From assembly GCA_024509875.1 (NCBI GenBank), contig JAMPIV010021250.1, positions 1 through 64,000 of the forward strand: a stretch of DNA of 64,000 nt, in the 5' to 3' direction. The notes beneath the pieces were generated by a model. It saw only the letters and a list, made by a program, of their open reading frames with translations, was not told the DNA's origin and did no database searches. This DNA is from Oreohelix idahoensis. Lineage: Eukaryota; Mollusca; Gastropoda; Stylommatophora; Oreohelicidae. Within the stretch, counting starts at the first letter, position 1; each line of letters begins with the position of its first letter. The translations under genes were made by a program, and so were the position numbers. Below are positions 34,153 to 45,240 of this stretch, piece after piece.

Positions 34153-34351
34153 CTGGTTATAGTGCTGTTCTTTTAGAATCAGTCCGGCTTTCTCTCTTGT
34201 AGTTCTCGTAATCAAAAGTTTAATACAAACAGATGATTGACCTGTTGTGCCTTTGCATGGTGGAGGGGTGCCTCCGTACGGCCACCATGCAGGCCGCCCT
34301 CCTCCTTTTTCAGCCGGGCTTGGGACCGGCCTAGGCGGAGTTCTCTTACCA

Positions 34352-34650
34352 GTTTACCTGTGTTTATTCCAGCTAAGCAGTTTTTTCTGTGCCATGTTTA
34401 CATGTCTGATTAAGAAGATTGTAATTGTATATCTCTTCTACATTTATCTCAGTTTCGGAAGCTAATTGTGAAAATGACACTAGAAGTGATTTTAAGACTC
34501 TAGAAAACACTATAAACGAGATGAATGTCGTTAGCTCATCCACAGCCCAGTAAACATGTCTTAGGTTAAACATACATTTGTTCGAAAACTTTTCTCTGTG
34601 TCGGAAATTTGTATTTTAAATATTTTAATGTTTATTCTTCTTGGACTGAA
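34352..34650 (-). repeat. Repeat R, copy beside exon unit 1
   Basis: Matches 59196-59480, with exon E1 lying on the same side in both, so it belongs to the duplicated segment. Its minus strand has an open frame (FNLRHVYWAVDELTTFIS, then VFSRVLKSLLVSFSQ, LASETEINVEE) partly preserved in the other copies (TVDVLTTFIS, TVDKFTTLIS). The opposite strand is nearly open as well, so a coding role (a further exon) is possible but unproved. Confidence 0.5.
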
Positions 34651-34662
34651 AAAGCAATCAGT

Positions 34663-34905
34663 GGCCTTGTAAAGGTATTGCCTCCGCTGCTTTGCAGTAG
34701 TGGTCCAACAGTGGCCAAAGCTCAAGAGTATCTATTATAGGCATCAATGGAGTCTATCTTTACACAAGATTACTCTTGTCATAAATGTAGATAGAAGAGT
34801 AGTAAATGCTTTAGGGTTTGATCGGTTGTTTATGCCTGCTTCAGCACTGAAATATTCAGGCTGTGTAAAAATAATGCGTGTCCTGTGTTCTCTATCTTGC
34901 GTGTT
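34663..34905 (-). mobile_element. Truncated LTR fragment of G-C
   Basis: Matches the first 200 bases of the LTR at 36955 (ctgctttgcagtagtggtcc, ggagtctatct, attactctt). It is joined directly to the protease-like end at about 34905. About 500 bases or more of LTR and the whole pol region after protease are missing, so this is a rearranged 3' end. Confidence 0.6.
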
Positions 34906-36420
34906 GTTCTCAGTCACCTGAGGGATCTCCAAAAAACACATATTTCCTCCCTAAAATGAGAAGATAGACTAAATCATCTACCACTGCTGCATTGATTTTT
35001 CCCCGGACATATGGTTGAAACATCAATTTCTGCGAAGTAGCATGGGTTTTATGCCCTTCCGAGGCCCCTGTATTTCTACAGTTTCTCCAGTGCATTGATG
35101 GGCCATCACCAAAGATGGACAAACTAAAGCTGAATATTCTAAGCCCGAATTGTACAGGCACCGTATGTTTGGTTGCCAACGGTTACTTGCTCGGTAATAG
35201 AAGGGTAACTAGGATGTTTTTCGTATGCCAGGGGGTCATGTTTCACTATCGGCCCCTGAACAGCCAAGCGACACTATAAGGGCCGGATCTCGGCCTCTTA
35301 CAATCCGATGTAAAATGCGTGTCAGTTTTGCACGATTTACAATATCGTCTTCCAGTTCCCTTGGCTGAATTTCTCTGTTTCTGCTTCTGGTGATCTTGTT
35401 GTTGTTGTTGTTGCTGTTGGTGGCTGATGTGTGTGTTGTGTTGTCCGTACTTTTTGGAGTTATCATCTCGGTGATCTTTCTGTTGGGGTGACTATCGTGG
35501 TGGCGCCTTTTAGACTGATTAACCTCCGACTGGGCGCTGTGGTACCTATCGGCAAACAGTATTACCTGCTCAAGAGTTTAGGCCCCACGCTCAGCCATGA
35601 ACCGTCTCATGTCAGGGGTAAGCGAGTCCTTGAACTGCTCCACGACAATCATCTCCTGTAACCCTTCATAAGATTCATCAAACGTACTGATTCATCTTTC
35701 TGTCTTTCAGGATCACTGAGTTTATAACGGAAGGTCTCTGCGTAAGCATGAAACGCTGAAGCAGAGCTTTCTTCAACATGTCGTAGTTGTTTTGTTCTTC
35801 CGTGAGCCTTTTGAGGAATACATCGTAAGCCGATCCCCTCAGACTCTGAGATAGCTTCAGGTTGTATCTCTCCTTCTCCAAGCCATATGTAGCTGCTAAG
35901 GATTCAAACCTAGAGAGATGGATGTCAATTTCCTCTGAAGCCTCAGAGTAAACATCTAATTGAAAAGACATGGAACTAGGTGTCACCACCTGAGTGGTAA
36001 TTCCTCCCTCGCTGCTTTGAGAACTGCCAGACCCGCCATTCTTAGAACTAGAGTCCATTCTTCTTCCTTCAAGTTCCAGTTTCTTCATTCTAATAGCGTG
36101 GGCTCTGTCATTCTGTTCCTTCCTTTATGCTTTCCCAGCCTGTTCTTTCTTTTCTTGGAATGCCTTCTCCTTTTCTCTCTCTCCAGCTTCGTGTTCTGCT
36201 TTGGCTTTTTCGCTGTTCACTAGCCAGTTTTCTGTCCTGGCGATGCACGGCTTTCTCTGCCTCCATCCTCTCCTTTTCATCTTTGTCTTTTTCTTTCTGT
36301 TCTTTCACCGAAGTAAGCACGAAGTCAGACAGTTCTTTGACTGAAAACTCTAGATCGCGGCCTAGAATAAGGTAAAAGACGGAGATTTTGGGACTCTGTC
36401 ATTCTGCGCGCAAAGTCTGT
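34906..36420 (-). pseudogene. gag: gag and protease-like remnant of Gypsy family G-C
   Basis: From 36320: a charged coiled coil (KEQKEKDKDEKERMEAEKA), then a frame (36088-35678) with LDVYSEASEEIDIHLSRFES, LAATYGLEKERYNLKLSQSL and NNYDMLKKALLQRF, the same capsid-like domain as in G-A and G-B. A zinc knuckle YCKSCKTDTHFTSDC (C-x2-C-x4-H-x4-C) lies near 35335-35290. A decayed protease end (YVRGKINAAVVDD, LLILGRKYVFFGDP) lies at about 35010-34915 and matches YVEGEIRAAVID in G-A. Frames are broken several times; RT and integrase are absent. It is a third, more distant member of the same element group. Confidence 0.75.
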
Positions 36421-36954
36421 TTACAAAGCTAATCAAGATTATAACAGCAATTTAACTAGAAAATCACAAATGTACAACACTGATTAGCTGCACCAAGTGA
36501 ACTTCTTATTTCTTTATTTAAAAAAAAAAATGTAAAACTATTGCCTCATTTTGGCGAGGCGCGTCCCGTTCAACCTAGTCGGTTATATTGGGGCGCATGT
36601 CCAAATATAAAAGACCCTTAGGTCTTATTTCTTTAACTTTATCTTTAGTTTACGAGAAATTTCTTTCTATTATTCAATTATTCTTTACAAAGTTATTTTT
36701 ACTGTCATTTATACATGCAATGAATGCTCAGTCTCTCAATTACACACACTCTTGACACGATTCTTTCAGTAAATCTGAAATTTATGTCAATCACGTCTAG
36801 GTAATTACTATATAGGTTCTAAAATCCAGGACGAGATCCGCAATTGTGACTTATCACAAACGAGTATCCGAGTTCAGTCTCAAGACGAGATCACAATTGT
36901 GATTTATCACAAATGTCTGTCCAAGTTCAATGATACCGGCTCGAGTCGCCCAAC
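36421..36954 (-). other. 5' leader and primer-binding site of G-C
   Basis: Next to the LTR at 36955, with a 2-base gap, the minus strand reads TGGGCGACTCGAGCCGG (36936-36952), a plausible primer-binding site starting with TGG. The tRNA was not identified. A small hairpin retroposon is inserted at 36517-36623. Twin repeats (caattgtgaYttatcacaaa) lie near 36850 and 36895. Confidence 0.5.
36517..36623. mobile_element. Small hairpin retroposon, copy 3
   Basis: A 107-bp unit inserted in the G-C leader and flanked by the 12-bp repeat cttatttcttta (36505-36516, 36624-36635). Same core as the copy at 21140. The first stem has one change (GCCTCA); the second is intact. The A-run lies at its left end. 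Confidence 0.78.
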
Positions 36955-37700
36955 TGTGACGGTGTTGTCTCTCCTGCTTTGCAGTAGTGGTCCAACAGTG
37001 GCCAGAACTCAAGAGTATATATTATAGTCTTCAATGGAGTCTATCTGTACACATGATTACTCTTGGAGGCAATGTAGATAGATGAGTAGTAAAGCGTCTA
37101 CCACATGGGGGTCTTCACAATATATTCAGATAAGCGAAAATAATGTTGGCTGTACTGAGCACGTTAATTATGTAATCTGCTGACATCTTTTCTTAAGAAT
37201 TTAAGCAAAGGGTTTATTCTAGCTAGTTAAGCCCCCACCGCTGAGTTAATCAGTGGAATTATTATTATAATATATAGCTCTGTTTAGAGGGAGTGTTTAG
37301 TAACTTTGACTGAGACAAATAGGTAGTACATTTAAAATGATTAAATAGAAGTTAAAATTGTAACATTATAAATAACAAAATTTAATAACCACTTTAAGTT
37401 TAACAGTTTAAAAGAAATAATGTGAGTGTTTATAAAAATGTTTTCAAGTGGCTGCAGATAAGGTTAACTTTGTTTTTTTTTTTACGCGCTTTATGGAGTT
37501 GTTCTTTTCTCTGCGTCGTCTCAAAGTTCAAGCGCCGCACGTTCCCAGAACGTCAAGGTGTAACGGCCAAGCTGGTTCTGCGTCTGTCTATAAGACCCTC
37601 TTTTGATGGCGTCTCGCACAACGTCAGTCCACTTCTACCTTCACTTGGTTCCTTAGACAGTATTTTCTGTTGGCACCCCCAATAAGCCAATCTTGGTGTT
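36955..37700 (-). mobile_element. 5' LTR of G-C
   Basis: It starts TGTGACGG right beside the primer-binding site. Homology with the inverted copy at 18290-19155 extends to about 37700. The outer border was not found, so the real LTR may be longer. Confidence 0.6.
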
Positions 37701-39250
37701 ATGATTAAAATTCATAACGTTTATGTCGATATAATAGACAGCTCAACAGTGCACCTTTTTTATTTATTTTATACAGAGTCACTTATTAATAAAGGAAGTG
37801 ACTTCTTGCCGAGATGGTTGACTGGCAGACGTGAAGAAATTTGAAGTAGAAGTGAAGTTATCGTCTGCAAGAGAGATGCGGCGTGTGTTTGGAATTGAGC
37901 GGGCTATGTGTTTTGACCTCCTGCAGTATTCTGTCTTTTTCCTGAATTATTCCATCACCAGGACATTAATATACTTGGTTGAGGTGTCCCTGGCTTATTC
38001 TAGTAAGGAAATGTGTGTTTACTCATAAAGATGTCCAAAGGACTATATTAAATAAAGTTTGAATGATTGCCAATGACCAGCGTTTGATATAGAACGAACT
38101 GGACTTATACGTTCTTCTGCATTTTGCATTTGGGCCTATATATCTATTACCATGGATCTTTTTGTCAAAACGAATAAATTGCATGTTTGTAAAATTGTGA
38201 ACTAGGTGTTGGTCCGCTCATTGCAGTTATGCGGATTTCGTGTTGTTTGACTGCTCCTAGAGTCTACTTCGACCACGGATAATATCTCCTGAATAATTAA
38301 CATTTCGACACGTATCAGTTTTGGTGGCCTCATGTAGGGATCATGAACATATTATGTGGAATTGTATCCAGTCTTTTCAAGTGATTTTTTAGAATTGTTT
38401 CAAGCCGGTGGACTAAATTTATTCAAGTGAAGAAAAAGTTTTTCAAGATGGCGGTGCTGTTCGGCTGCCAGTGTGAATACTGAATCGAACCCTAGTCGCT
38501 GCATATCTGTTGAATCGTGTTTCCCTGAGACAGAAGCTGGACACTTGAGGATTTTTTTTCATAAGACAGCTAAGTAAATTTCTTGATTCATACAGTTTGA
38601 GTCTTGAAGAATCTCATTTGACAGGGTTCTTCTTTATTATTTGTTTTATGTATATCTGTATCCACATGTTCGTGTGATAGGCGGGTTGGTTGGCGACGGA
38701 ACCGTTAATTCACAATACCAATCCTATGGTCGTTAATTCTTGGTTGTTCTATAGGGTTTGGTGCATTGTTTTCTCAGATAGTGGGGCCGGCATTACAAAG
38801 CTGTGTGTTTACTGCTACTACTGAAATTATCATTACCATTTATGTTAGATGTTTTTTCCTGTTTATTTGTAAATTTGTATTTGTTGTCATGTTCACTGAA
38901 GTTTATTTGGTTTATTCTTCATTATTGTTTGTGAGAGAGATGTGAACACATTATCTTGCTATCATTCAGTTATTAGATGTATTTTGTGTTGTGAATTTGT
39001 GCTTGTAGTGTCATAAGTGTGGTAGAGCCATTTTTTTCATTTTGATATAGTTAATACATTTCTGCCATTGGTATTTTCTTGGGTTGGCTCTTTCTACTGT
39101 TCTCCTGTAAACTTGTGTGTAACTCTAATTTTTTTCCACCTAATATAACATCTATAGTTTAATGCAGTTGATTGTGTTGAGTGGTGAAATAATTTTTGCG
39201 GTTATTGCTCACATATTAAATATATATATTGATTATAGTATTATTGGACA
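37701..39250 (+). other. Unassigned DNA ending in the probable LTR of G-D
   Basis: The last part ends GGACA at 39250. Three bases later TGGAGCCAC (39254) is a candidate primer-binding site, and gag of G-D follows, so an LTR should end here. Its start could not be found, since no second copy is in the window. No ORF of note. Confidence 0.35.
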
Positions 39251-39321
39251 ATTTGGAGCCACAATAAAAGTGAATTGTGGCTACCCTGGAATATTTTACC
39301 AAGCTTGGTAAGGATTATGGT

Positions 39322-40790
39322 ATGGAGGGTGAGGCTTTAAAAATCTTGGCATTCACTGAGCATGCAAAAAAATAAAGAGTTTAGAAGACATGGCAAGATA
39401 TCAGAGACTCTTGGCTAGGGAGAAGAGAGATGAAGAATTAGTTGAGAAGACAAGACAAGAATTATCACTTAGGGAGAACAAATTGGCACATGCACATGCT
39501 CAAGCAGAAATAAAGGCACAACAGGAACTTGAGAAAAAAATATTGGCACATGCTCAGGCAGAACTGAAGGCGCAACAATCTCAGGCAGAATTGGCCTATG
39601 CTCATAGCATGGCAAAAATTGAGTTGGAAAAAATAAAATTTCAACATCAACAGGTTAATCCAGCAGGTAAATAGGGAGGAAAGAAAGACCATGCCTCTAC
39701 TTTTAAACTAAATTTGCCAAAATTTAATCGCAATATTGACGATATTTCATGCTTTTTAAATAGACATGACACATGTTACCATGAGTTTAAGATTGATAGA
39801 GCTACATGACCTAGCATGTTAATGAGTTTATTAGTTGGTGAGGCTCTTACTGCAGTCTGCCACATGGATGATCATACTAGAAATGATTATAATGCTGTGA
39901 CGGCTTTATTGCCAAAAAGCATCAACTGGAGGAAAATGGTTATAGGCTGAAACTGATATCATTGTTGCCTAATTCAGGCAAGTATGTTGCTGAATTTATT
40001 TCATCAATTAAGCTTTGCTTTTCTAGATGGGTTGATTTGTCAAAAATTGATAAAACTTTTGATGGGCTGGCTGACTTAATTTTAAGAGACAAAGTGCTGT
40101 CTTCAGACAGTGGTGACTTGTTGTCCTTTTTGCAAGAAAGAAAGCCTGAAACGTTGGCTGCTGTCGAAAATATTGGACGACAATTCCAAATTGCACTTCC
40201 TGGAAGAAATCTTGGCAGGACTAACATAAAGGATCCATTGCCAGTGGCATCAGCTACAACTATGATGTCCAATCCACGCAGACAAAGGTCAAATAGTATG
40301 GACATACATGTTCGATTAAATCGAGATAATAATACTGGATCTGTTCGAAGGAAGTATAATTTTAACAATAGGTCACAACAACCTCAAAGGAATTTCCATT
40401 CATATGATGATGGATATATGCCTCAACAATCATCTCTCATACGTAGCAGAGATTGGAACAGAGGTGGATATAATTTCCAATCAAACAGAGGCCAAAGGTC
40501 ATTTTATGGAAATAATGTAAATAATTACAACAACAGAAGTTCTCAACAGAACAATAACTTTCGACGTTTTAGGAATCCTGGACGTTCCAATGCAGTTGTG
40601 AATCAAAATGATAATAATACAATAATAATGTAACATTACAAAATAACAATGTTGCTGCTCATGCAAATGCATTTAGTGTGGACTTGTCAAATAGTGCTAA
40701 TTGTTCTGAATGTAAAGCTTTGTTTCAGCGACAGGGAGTTCCTAGCCTCCTGTGTGGACATCGTTTGCCAGTCATGTCCTCTTATGGTGG
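39322..40790 (+). pseudogene. gag: gag of Gypsy-like element G-D, truncated by L-B
   Basis: ATG 39322 (MEGEALKILAFTEHAKK) begins a frame broken at 39374. A coiled coil with repeated AHAQAE/LKAQQ follows (39390-39674), then, in shifting frames, LNLPKFNRNIDDISCFLNRH, SLLVGEALTAVCHM and (39962-40633) KYVAEFISSIKLCFSRW and RPETL-like FLQERKPETLAA. This is the capsid layout of SCAN-like Gypsy gags. The C-terminal part is very rich in Asn, Arg and Gln with no zinc knuckle (NRGGYNFQSNRG, NNVNNYNNRSSQQ), suggesting RNA binding by an RGG-like region. A CSECKALFQRQG...CGH motif follows near 40710-40760. The element is cut at about 40795 where L-B begins. Confidence 0.7.
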
Positions 40791-40799
40791 TTAACATTT

Positions 40800-41485
40800 A
40801 TTGGTTTGGATCTGGCTTTTGTGGGTTGTAGTCATTGCCCACGACTCGCATCCATATGTCAAGACTGGGACATAGGTGGAGCGGTATACAGCCATCTTCG
40901 TTTTCTTACCAACCTCTTTCTTGCTGAGGAATCCACGATTTATGGCCTGAAAAAGTCTCCCAGCCGCTGCTTTTCGAGTGGCCAACTCTTCTTTGATACC
41001 TCCCTTTCGGTCTATAATAGCTCCGAGATATTTAAAGTGGTCGACCTGCTCCAGGACCTGTTCTCCCAACTTAATCTGATGTTTTCTTTCTTCTCGTGAT
41101 ATCACCATGGATTTTGTTTTAGAGCTGCTTATGACCATCCCTCTCTTCTCCAGCTCTTCCTTCCAGACTTGCAGGTTGGATTGGAGATGTGCCTCTGATT
41201 TAGCAATCAGGGCAACATCATCAGCAAATGCCAGCTCCGAAATATAGACCTGTCTCATCTTCCAGTACCCCACTGAATACTTTCTTGTTCTCTCCTTACA
41301 TGTTTATGAGTAATAGGTCGCCTGATGCTCCCATGTACTTAACCATTTCTGGTGTTATACCATCATGCCCTGCTGCTTTGCCCATCTTGATTTTCTCTAG
41401 TGCTGCCCTCAGTTCTTCCATCTTTATGTCATCTTCACCATCATTGGTTTTCTCTTCTGTGCTAGTGGTTATCATTTCTGATGCA
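40800..41485 (-). pseudogene. L-B fragment, RT with internal deletion
   Basis: From 41485 on the minus strand: MEELRAALEKIKMGKAAGHD and ITPEMVKYMGASGD (RT fingers), then from 41270 ISELAFADDVALIAKSEA (catalytic FADD), VISSSKTKSMVISREERK, DHFKYLGAIIDRKGGIKEEL, GFLSKKEVGKKTKMAVYRS and YVPVLTYGCESW. About 150 residues between fingers and palm are missing at about 41280. This copy keeps the catalytic box that the 28-kb copy lost, so the deletions are independent. Confidence 0.8.
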
Positions 41486-41598
41486 ACAATTAATTAAATT
41501 ACAAGATTTTCCTTTAAGATGATAGGAGGTAATTGATAGTTCATACTTCATCTTCATCTAGTTTGCTAGATTATCATACATTATGGAGACCGCTTATA

Positions 41599-42757
41599 TC
41601 TATATAAATAAATGGCAATGTATGCATCTATGTTCTTAATACAAATCCGCATGCCTTATTACTTCTTAACGAATTTTGGCAGAGAGTCTTTTTAATTACT
41701 ACAGGGGAACGCAATGTAGGTATTTCATAGTTTACTATTGTAATTATGACATTACAAGTAATTAAAGTTTTCCGTAACGAAATGTTAACAAGCCAGTTAA
41801 TTCTCAGGGGCCGTAATCAAATAAATAGATATCCAAAATATACCAAGGGACGTAACACACATGTTAAAACTATTATTTTATGTTTGTTATTAATAACTAT
41901 ATGTTTGCATATTGTACAAGATAATTAAACATTTTTAACTACACACTTTTACTTCAATAGGAAATAGAAAAGAAACGAGTTTTATGGAGCACTTTCTTAT
42001 TTTAACTTTGTAATTTTAATAGCCCTCATTTTGCCAGACGGATTCAAATTGGATCAGAGAAGTATCGACACATATATTAAAACCAATGAGACTTCTGTGA
42101 GGATGTCATCCACTGTGCGTGTTTAATCGAAATGAAAATCAAACATGGTTTAAAGTCTTATTTTTTTTACATCATTTTAAAAATACGTGGTCAAATGAAT
42201 TTAAATTGTAAAACAACTGTATCGACATATGTAAAAACCAAACTCACTCAATAGGTGCCCTTTTCCGTTGCAGTTATTTATAGTAAAAATTGTTGTTGTT
42301 GCAGAAAACAAAATTATTAGATAGTTATGATTGTTAAAGGACCGTTTAAATGGAAGTAATTTTGTCACATGTTGCCATGTAACATAATGTGGTTTCTACC
42401 ATTTTGATTTAAAAAAAAATAAGCTCGTGGCTTTTTGTCAAATATGCATTTAATTCATGTGAATGTATGTTTATTTTGATTCAAAAAAGCAGATTTATGC
42501 ATTCATTCGCTTTCACTTATTGTATGTCGGTGCTTGAGAATTTTTTTTTATAAATCTTTGTCCCCGCTTAGTACTAAAATTTAGAAAATGCGAAGTAATT
42601 TTGTCATATGTAACGCTATAAATAACGATAGGTAAATATGACAGGATGTAGTCAACTATATTAATTGTAACTTATGTAACGTCCACGTGTGTAACTTATG
42701 TATGTAAGTTTCAAAAGCGTTTGTAGAAACCGGGCAACGCCGGGTACTTACAGCTAG
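41599..42757 (+). mobile_element. Non-autonomous Helitron-like element
   Basis: Starts TCTATATAAATAAATGG after A (41598) and ends with a GC-rich palindromic stretch (accgggcaacgccgggt, 42728-42745) and then CTAG (42754-42757) followed by T. These are the Helitron hallmarks: 5' TC, a 3' hairpin a few bases before CTRR, and insertion between A and T. At 1159 bp it has no Rep/helicase coding and must be mobilised in trans. The hairpin is imperfect. Confidence 0.65.
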
Positions 42758-42769
42758 TATGAAATAAGC

Positions 42770-42985
42770 GCCAGTAAGCCGCGGTAGCATAGTGGTTAGT
42801 GCACTAGCTTCCTAGCTCAGGTGGTCTATGGTTCGATCTCTAGATGAGCTGGGATTTGTTCAGGCCGAAAGCGGCTCCTGGGTTGACCCAGCCCCAACTG
42901 GGTACCAGAGCAACTCTGGGAAGGTTAAGGCGGCCGGCGTGACGTTGACCACATCACCCCTAGAGTGCCGATGGTCAAGAAAATA
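42770..42985 (+). mobile_element. tRNA-headed SINE
   Basis: The head contains an A-box-like TAGCATAGTGG and a B-box-like GGTTCGATCTC about 40 bases later, as in a tRNA-derived Pol III promoter. The body (ctgggtaccagagcaactct, ggaaggttaaggcggccgg, ttgaccacatcacccc) resembles SINE bodies that I associate with mollusc genomes. It joins L-D sequence at about 43000 with no clear tail, so the 3' end is uncertain. The head does not fold as a proper tRNA gene. Confidence 0.65.
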
Positions 42986-43029
42986 TGGACCTAACACCAT
43001 ATTCACAATATGCCTCAATGGGCGTGTAA

Positions 43030-44490
43030 CGGGATCCTTTACAGTACAAGCTATAGACCAAAAAGTCAACAAGTTCATGAGGAAATGGCTACGAGTACCA
43101 CCAGGTCTGTCAGACGTAGCACCTGCTGTAAGAAGACAAAGCCCGTGCTTCCTTTCAAGTCAGTTGTTGGAGAATGCAAAGTAGGATAGGCAAGGCTTGC
43201 AATGATGCTGTCGAGTCAGCAGATGACGTAGTTAAGTCCATTCAGCCCACACTGAAAACTAGAAGGAAGTGGAAAGTGGATGAAGCTGTTGGTGCTGCTC
43301 AAGAGTCGCTCAACCTGAGGAAGGTAATCAGATGCACACAGACAAATAGACGGTGATTCGGCAATGGTGACATCCGCTGATGGTCCAACGCATTAAACGA
43401 GGAAAGCAGAGACATGGTAATTCAGGAGATACGAGGAGCTGAGCATGAGAAGTGCAAAAAGCGGTGCAGCAGGCACAACAAGGCCAACGGACTACATAGG
43501 ATGGAGCCCTGCAAAGGTCCTTGACATGGAATGATATGGCATATTGCATGTCTTAGACTCAGATTCATTATTAGATCAATGTATGACATCCTGCCATTGT
43601 CCGCAAACCTTGTGAGATTTGGAAAGTCTCATGATGTTCTCAGCTTGCAAGGTGGCATTAGGGCTATCGCGATACACATGGCGCCACAACAAAGTATTAA
43701 ATGATCTGGCTACTACAATAGGCCTGGCAAGGGTGAAGGCGAATAACAATGTCAGACCGAGCCAATTCTTACTTTCTGAGAGCAGGAAAGTGAGCAAACC
43801 CTAATCCAAGTAAATCAGGTAGCAGTTTACCATCCCTTCTTGAGTGTGCAAATGACTGGGAGACGGCAGTAGACATACCTGGGCTAGGGGTATATCCAGA
43901 GAGCTTCAGACGATCTCGAAGACGGCCAGATATAGTGCTGCTTTCCTGATCATCGCACCAGATTATAATGATTGAGCTGACCGTGTCATTTGAATCCAGA
44001 TTGGACAAGCAACATTCGTTCAAAGTGACCAGGTACAATGATCTGGCCACGGACTTCAGACACGATAGGATCACTGCAAGGGTCATGGCTGTTGATGTGG
44101 GTGCAAGAGGTCTCGTGGCGGCCTCAGTGTAAGATCTACTGGAACTGTTGGGATTGAGGGGACAGTCAAGAACAAGGGCACTCATGAGGCTCAGCAAAAC
44201 TGTAGGAAAGGCATCGTGCTGAATGTGGAACAACCGCAACAGACTATGGAACTCGGGACAATAATTTGGTTTCAACATAAGAGTTACTTTCACACTTGCC
44301 GCCAGCTGATAGAAAGTAATAATTTGAAAGCTGTAACCAAGGTGGAGTGGGTTCAGTTCACCGCACACGACAACAGAAGGCTGAGATTGTAAAGGAGATC
44401 AAGGGACCGAAACACTTGATCGATGGGGGAACCACTTCTGATGATCAGATTGCCTCCTGTTGTATCGCTCTGTAATAAAGTTTCCTTTCA
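43030..44490 (+). pseudogene. RLE-type LINE L-D, second 5'-truncated copy
   Basis: Starts in the RT thumb (VNKFMRKWLRVPPGLSDV) and runs through the linker (TLKTRRKWKVDEAVGAAQ), a decayed zinc finger, the endonuclease and the 3' tail. The endonuclease is readable in pieces: RRRPDIVLLS, then IIMIELTVSFESRLD, KVTRYNDLATDF, and VDVGARGLVAASV (43910-44135), i.e. the PD...E core plus a downstream Lys/Asp region better kept than in the 16-kb copy. It ends gtaataaagtttcc (44470-44485). Many stops; non-functional. Confidence 0.78.
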
Positions 44491-44829
44491 TTACAGTTTT
44501 ACATGTGTACACACTCTCATACATTTGACACTAGTCAGGTGCATCTCATGTCATACATAATTAATAGAGAATTGAAATCATCCTTAGTAAGGAGTAGTAT
44601 AAATGAGTTAGCCAGTGATATTAAGAGTGAAAACGTACGAAAACTTTTATGTGTCTTCAGTCCATCAGAAGTCTTATTTTACACGCTACGTGTTTGACAT
44701 CTAACCAGAAAGAAGCTCGCAAAGTGTACCCTAGATAGCACTATTCGCCCTTTAGGACATCCTTTATTCCTCAATTAGAAAGGACTATTTCTAGCCCACG
44801 ATTAAGACGGTGGAGGCAGCATTTTTATT
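44491..44829. other. Unassigned DNA
   Basis: No element end or coding domain recognised. A 64-codon open frame (44503-44697) has no recognisable features. Confidence 0.4.
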
Positions 44830-45240
44830 CACCTTTAATCAACTGCTCACAAGTTGCTTACATATTTAAATATTAAGTTAAACTCACTCACAAAAGCGCA
44901 TTTTGACAATCAAGATTATATATTTGCAAGTTGATTCCATATTCAAATATTACGTTCAACTCACTCACAAAACCGCCTTTTGAGAATCAAGATTCCATAT
45001 TTACAAGTTGATTACATATTCAAAAATCAAGGTCAAACTTACTCACAAGAGCGCATTTTGAGAATCAAGATTCCACATTTTCAAGTTCGCATGTTTATAC
45101 CAAGTGCAACGCACTCTTAAGCGTATTTTATGAAGCAGACTCCATAGTCAGAATTTGAGTCGGATATACAGATATCAAGTGCAGCTTACTCCAAAGTATA
45201 TCTTAAGAATCCAGCTTTCATACTCAAGTTGATGAGTCTA
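44830..45240. repeat. Minisatellite of about 78-84 bp units
   Basis: Four to five degenerating copies of a unit with the blocks actcactcacaaaa, cattttgagaatcaagatt and catatttacaagttgatt. The right-hand units (after 45110) are strongly diverged. The spacing is irregular and nothing suggests a CRISPR array. Confidence 0.75.

Larger units (their letters stand above)
27876..34351 (-). mobile_element. LINE L-B with ORF1 and ORF2, carrying an F-type LTR
   Basis: A minus-strand non-LTR element bounded by gtttac repeats (27870-27875 and 34352-34357). The corresponding spot in copy 2 of the host segment (near 59196) lacks it, which shows the insertion directly. Order: 5' leader (34351-34089) with a GC-rich palindromic stretch (gcatggtgg...ccaccatgc on the plus strand), ORF1 with zinc knuckles (34088-32179), a 200-bp gap, ORF2 endonuclease and RT (about 30175-27880), and a short ttact-type tail. 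An F-type LTR (30219-31975) sits between the ORFs. ORF2 has lost the RT palm. The clade is uncertain: ORF1 looks I/Jockey-like and ORF2 broadly RTE/Jockey-like. Confidence 0.8.

Noticed and set aside
42770..42845. tRNA gene
   Set aside because: A- and B-box-like motifs are present but no cloverleaf can be drawn and a SINE body follows.
44830..45240. CRISPR-like array
   Set aside because: The repeats are diverged and irregular with no constant repeat and unique spacers; the context is eukaryotic.
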